Origin: Bradyrhizobium nivariense | GTDB lineage: Bacteria; Pseudomonadota; Alphaproteobacteria; Rhizobiales; Xanthobacteraceae | Length of the DNA: 64,000 nucleotides | Direction of reading: 5' to 3' | Assembly: GCF_029846715.1 (NCBI RefSeq) | Contig: NZ_JARVWW010000011.1 | Location: 124,001 to 188,000, forward strand | Shown: in pieces, positions 25,569 through 33,374 of the stretch | Layout of the letters: every line of letters begins with the position of its first letter | How positions within the stretch are numbered: position 1 is the first letter of the stretch | Program-made: the position numbers and the translations under genes | The notes under the pieces: generated by a model | Database searches by the model: none | Seen by the model: only the letters and a program-made list of their open reading frames with translations | Told to the model about the DNA's origin: nothing

Positions 25569-26413
25569 CCGCAACGCTCGAACGCATCGGCTTCATGCAA
25601 GGCAGGCTTTCGGCCCTCGTCGACGGCAAGATCCAGGCATTCCCCTGGAATGAATGGCGCGAGGAATTCTCGTGTGCGAAGGAGCTCGGCCTGACGCGGA
25701 TGGAATGGACCATCGATCAGGAACGGCTGCGCGAGAACCCGCTGACGACCGAGCCGGGGCAACAGGACATTCTGGCGCTGTCGCGCGAGAACGGCGTGCG
25801 GGTTCCGAGCCTGACCGGCGACTGCTTCATGCAGGCGCCGTTCTGGAAGGTCGATGCCGTCGTGCGCGACGCGCTTGTCGCCGACCTCGATCTCCTGATC
25901 GCCGCCTGTAGCCGCATCGGCATCGAATTAGTCGTGATTCCGCTGGTCGACAACGGCAAGATCGAGCGCGAGAGCGAGGGCGATACGTTGAAGCGCGTGC
26001 TGCTCGCTCGCTCCGAGCAGCTTGCAAGACGGAACCTCAAGATCGTCTTCGAATCCGATCTGCCGCCGCGCGAGCTCGCCCGGTTCATGGAGGCGTATCC
26101 AGCCGACGTCTTCGGCATCAACTACGACAGCGGTAACAGCGCTTCGCTCGGTTATGACAGCGACGAGGAGGTCGGCGCGTACGCACAGCGCATCCTCAAT
26201 GTGCACGTGAAGGACCGCATTCGCGGCGGCACCACCGTACCACTCGGCACCGGCAACGCAGACCTTGCCAAGACGATCCGGCTGATCGAGCGATCCGGTT
26301 ACAAGGGCCAGTACATCCTGCAAACCGCGCGCGCCACCGACGGCGACCACGCCGGCGCGTTGGTGAAATACCGCGACATGACGGTTCGCTGGATCGAGGA
26401 CGCCGCGCGATGA
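25565..26413 (+). CDS. Sugar phosphate isomerase/epimerase-type TIM-barrel protein
   Basis: The 282-residue product resembles the xylose isomerase-like/AP endonuclease 2 superfamily: an opening RIGFMQGRLS, a Glu strand LKIVFESDLPPRELA, GINYDSGNSASLGYD and the metal-site HVKDRIRGG. It may isomerise or epimerise a sugar or sugar phosphate. A related barrel is fused to the NeuB protein of the same operon, so two such domains may act in sequence. The GTG at 25565 overlaps the preceding stop (GTGA); an ATG at 25595 is an alternative. Confidence 0.8.
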   Translation: MTATLERIGFMQGRLSALVDGKIQAFPWNEWREEFSCAKELGLTRMEWTIDQERLRENPLTTEPGQQDILALSRENGVRVPSLTGDCFMQAPFWKVDAVVRDALVADLDLLIAACSRIGIELVVIPLVDNGKIERESEGDTLKRVLLARSEQLARRNLKIVFESDLPPRELARFMEAYPADVFGINYDSGNSASLGYDSDEEVGAYAQRILNVHVKDRIRGGTTVPLGTGNADLAKTIRLIERSGYKGQYILQTARATDGDHAGALVKYRDMTVRWIEDAAR

Positions 26414-27171
26414 AGCTCGAGCTGAACGATCGCGTCGCTCTCGTCACCGGCGCCAGCCGCGGAATCGGGCTTGCGATCGCGACGACGCTCGCGGCAGAGG
26501 GCGCCAAGGTCACGCTCGCGGCGCGCAGCGCCGATGCGCTGAACGCCGCGCGCGCGGCGGTCGGCGGACGGAGTTCGATTCACGTTACCGACGTCACCGA
26601 TCCCGCCGCCGCGGCGGGCCTTGTTCAGGACGTCGAAAAGCAGTGGGGCCGGCTCGACATCCTCGTCTGCAACGTCGGCAGCGGCACGTCCGTACCCCCG
26701 GGGAAGGAAACCACCGCGGAATGGTCGCGGGTGATGGACCTCAATCTCTTCGCCACGACCAACATGATCGAGGCCGCCCGGCCGCTGATGGCGCGTGGCA
26801 GCGGCGACCGCGCCATCGTCTGCATCTCCTCGATCGCAGGCATGGCCGCACTCGGCGCGCCCGTCACCTACTACGCCGCCAAAGCGGCGCTGAATGCGAC
26901 CGTGCGCGGTCTGGCGCGCCCGCTGGCGCTGGAAGGCATCCGGATCAATGCGGTCGCGCCCGGAAACATCTTGAGCCCGGACGGCACCTGGGCGCGCAAG
27001 ATCGCCGAAAACAAGCAAGCGGTCGACGACATGCTCCAGCGCGAAGTCGCGCTACGCCGGCTCGGCACTCCCGAGGAGATCGCCGACGTCGTCGCCTTCC
27101 TTGCTTCGCCCCGCGCCGCCTTTATCACCGGCAGCGTGCTGGTGGCCGACGGCGGCCAGCTCAGAAGCTGA
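26410..27171 (+). CDS. SDR-family oxidoreductase
   Basis: A 253-residue classical SDR with TGASRGIG near residue 16, CNVGSG at the NAG position, CISSIAGMA with the catalytic Ser, YYAAK as the Tyr/Lys motif and VADGGQ at the end. The CNVG substitution is mild. Its start overlaps the preceding stop (ATGA). It is related to, but clearly distinct from, the SDRs on either side, implying a second redox step in the pathway. Confidence 0.85.
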   Translation: MKLELNDRVALVTGASRGIGLAIATTLAAEGAKVTLAARSADALNAARAAVGGRSSIHVTDVTDPAAAAGLVQDVEKQWGRLDILVCNVGSGTSVPPGKETTAEWSRVMDLNLFATTNMIEAARPLMARGSGDRAIVCISSIAGMAALGAPVTYYAAKAALNATVRGLARPLALEGIRINAVAPGNILSPDGTWARKIAENKQAVDDMLQREVALRRLGTPEEIADVVAFLASPRAAFITGSVLVADGGQLRS

Positions 27172-27184
27172 ACAGGAGCCTTCG

Positions 27185-28024
27185 ATGGCAAATCCCTCCT
27201 CCCGCTACGACCTGACCGGACGGACCGCGCTCGTGACCGGCGCCGGCGGCCTGTTGGGCAAGCAGCATGTTGCAGCGCTCAGCGAAGCCGGCGCGCGCGT
27301 GGTTGTCACCGATGTCGGCTTGACGCAGGCCGGAGCTGCCGTCGCCGCGCTGAAGCAGGTCGCGGCTTCAGCCGATCTGATTGCGCTTGCGATCGACGTC
27401 ACCTCGCTCGACTCGGTGCGCGCCGCGAACGAACAGCTTGCAGACCGCGGAATCACCGTCGACATCCTCGTCAACAACGCCGCCATCGACCCGAAGGTGA
27501 CGTCGAGCCCAGGCGTCATGCACTCTTCGCGCTTCGAGGCATTCCCGGTGCCGCAATGGCAGACCGAAATCGCCGTCGGCCTGACCGGCGCGATGCTGTG
27601 CGCGCAGGTGTTCGGCGGCGAGATGGCCAAACGCGGACGCGGCGTGATCCTCAACATCGCCTCCGATCTCGGCGTGATCGCGCCGGATCAGCGGCTCTAT
27701 CGCCAGCCGCAGGTGACGCGCGAAGAAGAACAGCCGGTGAAACCCGTGACTTACTCGGTGATCAAGCACGGCTTGATCGGGCTGACGAAATATCTGGCGA
27801 CCTACTGGGCCTCTCACGGCGTGCGCGTCAACGCGATCTCGCCGGGCGGTGTCTTCAACAACCAGGATCCCGCCTTCGTCGAACGACTGACGCGCCTGAT
27901 CCCGATGGGCCGCATGGCCGACGTCGACGAATACCGGGCGGCGGTGCAGTTTCTCTGCTCGGACGCATCGAGCTACATGACCGGGCAGAATCTGGTGATG
28001 GATGGCGGACGGAGCGTGTGGTAG
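27185..28024 (+). CDS. SDR-family oxidoreductase, PtmA-like
   Basis: The 279-residue enzyme has TGAGGLLG at the cofactor site, NNAAIDP, an extended loop before YSVIK and MDGGRSVW at the C-terminus. The segment NIASDLGVIAPDQRLY closely parallels QTASIYGLMAPDQRIY of the ptmA product at 48467, and both proteins end in GG-S-W, so they are paralogues. The ATG at 27185 follows AGGAG; the frame is open from 27101. It is the last gene of the operon and converges with the oxidoreductase gene ending at 28035, ten bases away. Confidence 0.86.
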   Translation: MANPSSRYDLTGRTALVTGAGGLLGKQHVAALSEAGARVVVTDVGLTQAGAAVAALKQVAASADLIALAIDVTSLDSVRAANEQLADRGITVDILVNNAAIDPKVTSSPGVMHSSRFEAFPVPQWQTEIAVGLTGAMLCAQVFGGEMAKRGRGVILNIASDLGVIAPDQRLYRQPQVTREEEQPVKPVTYSVIKHGLIGLTKYLATYWASHGVRVNAISPGGVFNNQDPAFVERLTRLIPMGRMADVDEYRAAVQFLCSDASSYMTGQNLVMDGGRSVW

Positions 28025-28034
28025 CGCGCGCGAC

Positions 28035-28994
28035 TCACGTCGCAGATAACCGCCGGGACACCGCCTCGATCCGCGTCCACAACGCAAGAATGGCACGCTG
28101 ACGCGACGCATGATCGGCGTCGTCCTCGCCGAGCGATCGGCACAAACGCGCTAGCACATCCACCCTGGGATCGCGCGCGCCCCTGGGATCGCGGACGTTC
28201 ACCGAGGCCTGCTTCGCGGACGCGAAGGGATCGAGCTGGTCCACGATGACGGGGCCGACTTCGCCGCGCCCGTTTGCTGCAATCCTGAAGCAGGTCTGCG
28301 TCGCGCGGCTGTCGACCCGCAGCGCGAACGGCGGCAGGGCTTTTGCGGTGAACACGGCCTCCCAGGACGCCGTCTCGGCATCGGAGGGGCCTGCGACTAC
28401 CGACGACGAGACATCGTCGTAGCCGAACTCCGCGAGCAGCGCGATCAGATGAATGCCGTAGAAGCGGAGCGCGCCGCCACCGCTGGCGTCGAACCGTTTC
28501 CAGTTTTCGAGATTGGCGCGGTAGTGATGCGCCATGAAGCTCCAGTCCAGCGACAGCCTGCCGGCGCCCTCGGCGAGGATCGCGCGCAGCCGGTCGGCCC
28601 ATGGCAGGAAACGGAAGGTGTAACCGACGCGATAGCGCTTGCCCGCGCGGTCGAGCGTGTCCAGAAGCTGCGCCGCGAGTTGCGGCGACGGCGCCACCGG
28701 CTTCTCCAGGATGAGGTCGCGAAGCTCTGGCATCGCGGCCAGACGCAGAATCTGGTCGGCCTGGTCGGCCGGGCGAAGCGCTACGACCGCACCGGTCGCG
28801 CGCATCAGAGGCTCGTCGGCGTTCGCACACCAGATGACGTCAGGCACGTATTGAGCGAGCTCGCTCCGCCCGCCGACCACCGCACGGTAGCGCTCCGGCA
28901 GCGCCACCTTGATCCCGCACTCGATCAGCGCGGGCAGATATCCGTACATCCCGAAACCCGATCCGAGGATCGTGAAGACGGCTGCCTCAGGCAT
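28035..28994 (-). CDS. Gfo/Idh/MocA-family oxidoreductase
   Basis: The 319-residue protein starts with a Rossmann motif (ILGSGFGMYGYLPAL) and carries the family EKP motif in LILEKPVAPS (about 115), followed by VGYTFRFLPWADRL. It should reduce or oxidise a sugar with NAD(P). It overlaps the end of the C-methyltransferase gene by eight bases and is probably the final ketoreductase of the CDP-sugar branch. The ATG at 28994 starts the Rossmann fold; the longer frame to 29117 is antisense-like in composition. Confidence 0.8.
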   Translation of the reverse strand: MPEAAVFTILGSGFGMYGYLPALIECGIKVALPERYRAVVGGRSELAQYVPDVIWCANADEPLMRATGAVVALRPADQADQILRLAAMPELRDLILEKPVAPSPQLAAQLLDTLDRAGKRYRVGYTFRFLPWADRLRAILAEGAGRLSLDWSFMAHHYRANLENWKRFDASGGGALRFYGIHLIALLAEFGYDDVSSSVVAGPSDAETASWEAVFTAKALPPFALRVDSRATQTCFRIAANGRGEVGPVIVDQLDPFASAKQASVNVRDPRGARDPRVDVLARLCRSLGEDDADHASRQRAILALWTRIEAVSRRLSAT

Positions 28995-30228
28995 GGAAAT
29001 CGTCGGCGCCGAGCACGTCGACCACCGGGCCCTTGTAGCCGTTGTCTGAGAGATATTGGCGGATCTCGCGCGAAATGTGCCAGGCGAGATTGAGCACCGG
29101 CTTGCTCTGGTCGCCATGTGCGAACAATTCGTCGTCGGACACGATCGGAATGCGAGTGCCCGGCACGTAATGTCCGATCTTGATCGAGCCCGGTTTTTCG
29201 TGAACCGCGACGATCTCCTTCTCCGTCAGGCCGAGCAGCTTGACCAGGATGGCGGCACGACCGGGAAATGCCTTGGCGCGAATCGGTCCGTGGGCCGCGA
29301 TGATCTTCTTCAGCTCTTCGCCCTTGCGGGCCTTCCAGAGCTCGACGTCGCGCGCGAGCTGTGCAAACTCGACCTGAAAATTGTTCTCGCGGGCAACGAC
29401 ATCGGCCGCGACGGCATCGCTCTTCGCCGCGTGCCCGAGGATGACGCGAATGTTGCCGCCATAGCGCGCGGGAAATTCGACATTGACGATATCGAGGCCG
29501 AGCGACTTCGCGATGAAGCTGAACGACTTGTACGAATAGGTGCGAGGATGTTCGTGATAGAAAGTATCGAACTGATGCCGGTCCAGCACCGCGCCGAGAT
29601 AGTGGTTCTCGATCACGATCACCGTGTCGGGCCCAAGCAGCACCTTCAGCGCCGCGAGCACGCCCTCGAGATCCTCGATATGGGCAAACACGTTGGTGAA
29701 AGTGATGATGTCGGGCGTACCGACGCCGCGACGGATTTCGGACGCGGTCTCGGTGCTGAGGTAGTTCTGCACCACGAAATGGCCCTTGGCCGCGGCATCC
29801 TGCGCCGCGCCGGTCGGCTCGATGCCGGCCGTCCTGGCACCGGCCTCGCGAAAGAAGTCGAGCAGGCTGCCGTCATTGCAGCCGATGTCGAGCGCGATTC
29901 TGCCGGTCAAGGACCCCATCCGCTCCGCACAGGTTGCCACGAGGCTCTTCATCCCGGAGAGCACGTCGGCGGTGAAGCGCGAGCGGTAGTGATAATCCCC
30001 GGGAAACAGATCCTCCTTCGGGACCTGGAAACGTTGATGGCCGGTGGCGCAGGTCGGACAAAAGTCGATCTTGATCGGGTATTCGCGGCACTGACGCGAA
30101 TCACCAACCGTCACCAAATCGTCGCACAGCGGGTGCAGGCCGAGATCGAGCACCGGCACGAGCCTGTCGCTGCCGCAGACCTCGCAGCTCTTGATCTCGG
30201 TGAGCGGTCGCGTCGACGTGGTGGTCAT
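28987..30228 (-). CDS. NDP-hexose C-methyltransferase
   Basis: The 413-residue enzyme has the three parts of the TylC3/NovU class. An N-terminal zinc module uses Cys15, Cys18, Cys57 and Cys60. A SAM domain follows with ALDIGCNDGSLLDFF (about 112-126). The C-terminal module is preceded by the hallmark FYHEHPRTYSYKS, whose His/Tyr residues deprotonate the sugar. These enzymes put a methyl group on carbon 3 of a 4-keto-6-deoxyhexose. With the CDP-glucose 4,6-dehydratase just upstream, the product should be a CDP-3-C-methyl-6-deoxy-4-ketohexose. The last eight bases overlap the oxidoreductase gene. Confidence 0.88.
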   Translation of the reverse strand: MTTTSTRPLTEIKSCEVCGSDRLVPVLDLGLHPLCDDLVTVGDSRQCREYPIKIDFCPTCATGHQRFQVPKEDLFPGDYHYRSRFTADVLSGMKSLVATCAERMGSLTGRIALDIGCNDGSLLDFFREAGARTAGIEPTGAAQDAAAKGHFVVQNYLSTETASEIRRGVGTPDIITFTNVFAHIEDLEGVLAALKVLLGPDTVIVIENHYLGAVLDRHQFDTFYHEHPRTYSYKSFSFIAKSLGLDIVNVEFPARYGGNIRVILGHAAKSDAVAADVVARENNFQVEFAQLARDVELWKARKGEELKKIIAAHGPIRAKAFPGRAAILVKLLGLTEKEIVAVHEKPGSIKIGHYVPGTRIPIVSDDELFAHGDQSKPVLNLAWHISREIRQYLSDNGYKGPVVDVLGADDFHA

Positions 30229-30284
30229 CAGATTGAATCCAGTTTGCGGCCCAAACGGGCCGAGAGAAAGAAAGCCTATTGTTT

Positions 30285-30333
30285 GAGCATGATCTTTTCG
30301 GAAAACCGCTACACACTTTTCCGGATCATGCTC
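30285..30333. repeat. Dispersed palindrome overlapping the end of rfbG
   Basis: GAGCATGATCTTTTCGG and CCGGATCATGCTC arms face each other across about 20 bases. I recognise this as a very common Bradyrhizobium intergenic element. Here its right half encodes the last residues and stop codon (TAG at 30311-30309, minus strand) of the CDP-glucose dehydratase gene. It forms much of the 80-base gap to the methyltransferase gene. Confidence 0.75.
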
Positions 30334-31394
30334 TGATCCCGCTTGGTGTTCATGAAAGCATCGATCTGGTCAACCATCACCGGTCTGATCGCGGCGCCCT
30401 CCTCGAACGCCTTGTACCATTCCACCACGGCGGATGCCGCACGATCGAGGTCCCAGCGCGGCGCCCACCCCAGATGAGCCCGGGCCTTGGAGCTGTCCAG
30501 CGACAGCAGTCGCGCCTCATGCGGATGCTGTCCCGGCTGCGGCATCTGCTGCGGCGGAACACCCCAGAGCACAGCCAGGCGGTCGACCAGCCAGCGCACG
30601 GTGCGCACGCTGTCGGCATCGGGACCAAAATTCCATTCGCTGGAGAACGCAGCCGGGTCTCGCCACAGGTGCTCGGCGAGCAGAAGATAGCCCGACAGCG
30701 GCTCGAGCACATGTTGCCACGGCCGCACGGCCTCGGGATTCCTGACCGGCACCGGCTGGCGGCTGCGGATCGCCGCGATCACGTCGGGAATCAGGCGGTC
30801 CTGCGCCCAGTCGCCGCCGCCGATCACGTTGCCGGCCCGGGCGCTGGCAAATCCTATCCGGCTGGTTCCACTAAAGAATGACGACCGGTAGGCCTGCGTC
30901 ACCAGTTCCGCGCAGGCCTTGCTGTTGGAATAGGGATCCTTGCCGCCGAGCGGATCGGTCTCGCGGTAGCCCCACACCCATTCCTTGTTGTCGTAGCATT
31001 TGTCGCTGGTGACGTTGACCAGCACGCGCACGCCCGAATTCCGCACCGCCTCGAACACGTGCACCGTGCCCATCACGTTGGTGGCGTAGGTGCCGACCGG
31101 ATCCTCGTAGGACGCTCGCACGATCGCCTGCGCCGCCATGTGGAAGACGATCTCGGGCTGGAATCGGTCGAATGCCGCCTTGACGGCAGCGGGGTCGCGG
31201 ATGTCGGCGAAGACCGATACGATATCCCGCTCGGTCTGCGCCAGATCGAACAGGTTCGGTGTGGTCGCAGGCGGCAGCGCGAGACCCGCGACCTCGGCGC
31301 CGAGATGGCGCAGCCACGCGACCAGCCAGCCACCCTTGAAACCGGTATGCCCGGTGACGAGAACGCGCTTGCCCGTCCAGAAACCGGCGTTCAT
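30309..31394 (-). CDS. rfbG: CDP-glucose 4,6-dehydratase
   Basis: RfbG converts CDP-glucose to CDP-4-keto-6-deoxy-glucose. The 361-residue extended SDR has the characteristic TGHTGFKGGWLVAWL cofactor loop (about 14-28), VNVTSDKCY with the catalytic Thr/Asp and YSNSK as the Tyr/Lys pair. AGNVIGGGDWA and RPWQHVLEPLSGYL are further RfbG signatures. Its ATG overlaps the rfbF stop (ATGA). The last seven residues (SMIRKSV) come from a dispersed repeat and are probably dispensable. No RfbH-type 3-dehydrase follows; a C-methyltransferase takes its place. Confidence 0.95.
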   Translation of the reverse strand: MNAGFWTGKRVLVTGHTGFKGGWLVAWLRHLGAEVAGLALPPATTPNLFDLAQTERDIVSVFADIRDPAAVKAAFDRFQPEIVFHMAAQAIVRASYEDPVGTYATNVMGTVHVFEAVRNSGVRVLVNVTSDKCYDNKEWVWGYRETDPLGGKDPYSNSKACAELVTQAYRSSFFSGTSRIGFASARAGNVIGGGDWAQDRLIPDVIAAIRSRQPVPVRNPEAVRPWQHVLEPLSGYLLLAEHLWRDPAAFSSEWNFGPDADSVRTVRWLVDRLAVLWGVPPQQMPQPGQHPHEARLLSLDSSKARAHLGWAPRWDLDRAASAVVEWYKAFEEGAAIRPVMVDQIDAFMNTKRDQSMIRKSV

Positions 31395-32167
31395 GGCCAG
31401 CTCTTCCAGGGCGCCTGCCCACTGTCCCAGAGCTGTTCGAGGTGCAGCTTGTCCCGCAGCGTGTCCATCGCCTCCCAGAAGCCGGCGTGACGGTAGGCCG
31501 CAAGCTGCCCGTCCTGCGACAGGCGCTTGAGCGGCTCCTGCTCCCAGATGGTGGCGTCGTCGCCGAGATAGTCGAAGATCGCGGGCTCCAGCACGAAGAA
31601 GCCGCCATTGATCCAGCGGCCGTCGCCCCGCGGCTTCTCTTCGAAATGCCGGACCACGTCGTCGCCGATGTCGAGCGCACCAAACCGCGCCGGCGGCTGG
31701 ATCGCGGTAACCGTCGCATGACGCCCATGGGCCTGATGAAACGCCCGCAGCGCGCCGATATCGACGTCCGCGAGGCCGTCGCCATAGGTCATGCAGAACG
31801 TCTCGTTGCCGACATAGTCCCTGACGCGCCTGAGCCGTCCGCCGGTCATGGTGTTGAGACCGGTGTCGACCAGCGTCACCTTCCAGTGCTCGGCGAACTT
31901 GTTGTGCACTTCCATCGAATTGTTGGCGAGGTCGAACGTCACGTCCGCCATGTGCAGGAAGTAGTTCGCGAAGTATTCCTTGATGACGTAGGATTTGTAG
32001 CCGCAGCAGATGATGAACTCGTCGATGCCATGCGACGAGAACATCTTCATGATGTGCCACAGGATCGGCTTGCCCCCGATCTCGATCATGGGTTTCGGCT
32101 TGACGTGGCTCTCTTCGGTGATGCGTGTCCCGAACCCGCCCGCCAGAATCACGGCCTTCATGCTCAT
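31391..32167 (-). CDS. rfbF: Glucose-1-phosphate cytidylyltransferase
   Basis: RfbF makes CDP-glucose from CTP and glucose-1-phosphate. The 258 residues start with KAVILAGGFGTRITEESHVK, then PKPMIEIGGKPILWHIM, and include MTYGDGLADVD (metal Asp) and INGGFFVLEP; length and motifs match the family exactly. It leads a four-gene minus-strand operon: rfbF, rfbG, C-methyltransferase, Gfo/Idh oxidoreductase. Starts at 32167 and six bases downstream are both plausible; neither has a strong ribosome site. Confidence 0.95.
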   Translation of the reverse strand: MSMKAVILAGGFGTRITEESHVKPKPMIEIGGKPILWHIMKMFSSHGIDEFIICCGYKSYVIKEYFANYFLHMADVTFDLANNSMEVHNKFAEHWKVTLVDTGLNTMTGGRLRRVRDYVGNETFCMTYGDGLADVDIGALRAFHQAHGRHATVTAIQPPARFGALDIGDDVVRHFEEKPRGDGRWINGGFFVLEPAIFDYLGDDATIWEQEPLKRLSQDGQLAAYRHAGFWEAMDTLRDKLHLEQLWDSGQAPWKSWP

Positions 32168-32189
32168 ACCCGCACAGTAGAAAACATCA

Positions 32190-32218
32190 CATCAGACCGA
32201 ATAGACCAATCTTGTCAA
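32190..32218 (-). promoter_or_regulatory. Possible promoter of the CDP-sugar operon
   Basis: On the minus strand an exact TTGACA at 32218-32213 lies about 50 bases before the rfbF start. At 17 bases spacing the -10 would be CTGATG, a poor match, so only the -35 is convincing. Transcription would start near 32183. Confidence 0.3.
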
Positions 32219-32400
32219 CAATATCTGGCCAGTACCGCCCAAATGCGGGAGCGGTTGAAGTTGTCGCCTTACCTGCTAAGGAAACGATTGAAAGATGGCA
32301 ACCCCACCACCGGCGCGCCAACCCGCCTCGGGCGGCCGCCATCCGCCGGATTCCAAGCCGCGCGGGACAGATCTCTTTCGATGGGACGCCTGGAGGAGTG

Positions 32401-33339
32401 ATGCCGAAGAAGATCAGCCTTGTGACCCCCTGCTACAACGAGGAGGCGGGGATCCGTGAGTGCTACGCCGTGGTCAAGGACATCTTCGACCGGGAGCTTC
32501 CAGGCTACGAGCGCGAGCACATCTTCTGCGACAACGCCTCTACCGACCGGACCGTCGAGATCCTGAAGGAAATCGCGGCCCAGGACCCCTCGGTCAAGGT
32601 CATCGTGAACGCCCGGAATTTCGGCGTGCTCAGGAACACTTACAACGGGGTGCTGGCCTCCACCGGCGACGCCACGGTGCTGTTCCTGCCGGCCGATTTG
32701 CAGGACCCGCCGGCGCTGATCCCGACCTTCGTGAAGCATTGGGAGGACGGCTACGAGATCGTGTTCGGTATCCGGGCGCGGCGCGAGGAGCCGTTCCTGA
32801 GCCGCACGGCGCGGCACTTGTACTACAAGATGATCAGCCGGATGTCCTATGTCGACTATCCTGCCGACGTCGGCGACTACCAGCTGGTCGACCGCAAGGT
32901 GCTCGACGCCATGAAGCAGTTCGAGGACGTCCAGCCCTTCATGCGGATGATGCCGTTCGAATGCGGCTTCCGCTCGATCGGCGTGCCCTACACCTGGCTC
33001 GCACGAAAGCACGGCATATCACGCAACCGGCTGTCGAGCCTGATTGACCAGGGGCTGCTCGGCGCGATCAGCTTTTCCACCGTGCCGCTGCGCTCGGCAT
33101 TCTTCTTCGGGCTGATCATCTCATCGCTGAGCTTCGCCTACGCGTTCATCGTGTTCCTGCTCAAGATCGCGGGCTTCGACATCGGCCCGCGCGGCATCCC
33201 CACGATCGTCATCGGCCTGTTCTTCTTCGGCGGCGTGCAGCTCTTCTTCCTCGGCGTGCTCGGCGAGTACATCGTCGCGATCTTCAACCAGGTCCGGCGG
33301 CGGCCGATCGTCGTCGAGCGCGAACGCGTCAATTTTTGA
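32401..33339 (+). CDS. Polyprenyl-phosphate sugar transferase, GT2 with two membrane spans
   Basis: The 312-residue protein has a GT2 catalytic domain (SLVTPCYNEEAGIRECYAVV; DNASTDRT; PADLQDPP with the metal-binding Asp) and two C-terminal membrane spans at about 232-259 and 268-295. This is the layout of GtrB/ArnC/DPM1-like enzymes, which load a sugar on undecaprenyl phosphate at the cytoplasmic face. GGAGG lies directly before the ATG. The adjacent multi-span proteins (33375 and 36560) are natural partners that would use the lipid-linked sugar outside the membrane. Confidence 0.9.
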   Translation: MPKKISLVTPCYNEEAGIRECYAVVKDIFDRELPGYEREHIFCDNASTDRTVEILKEIAAQDPSVKVIVNARNFGVLRNTYNGVLASTGDATVLFLPADLQDPPALIPTFVKHWEDGYEIVFGIRARREEPFLSRTARHLYYKMISRMSYVDYPADVGDYQLVDRKVLDAMKQFEDVQPFMRMMPFECGFRSIGVPYTWLARKHGISRNRLSSLIDQGLLGAISFSTVPLRSAFFFGLIISSLSFAYAFIVFLLKIAGFDIGPRGIPTIVIGLFFFGGVQLFFLGVLGEYIVAIFNQVRRRPIVVERERVNF

Positions 33340-33374
33340 CCGAGTCCTTAGGGGCAGAGTGGCCGAAAGGCGTG

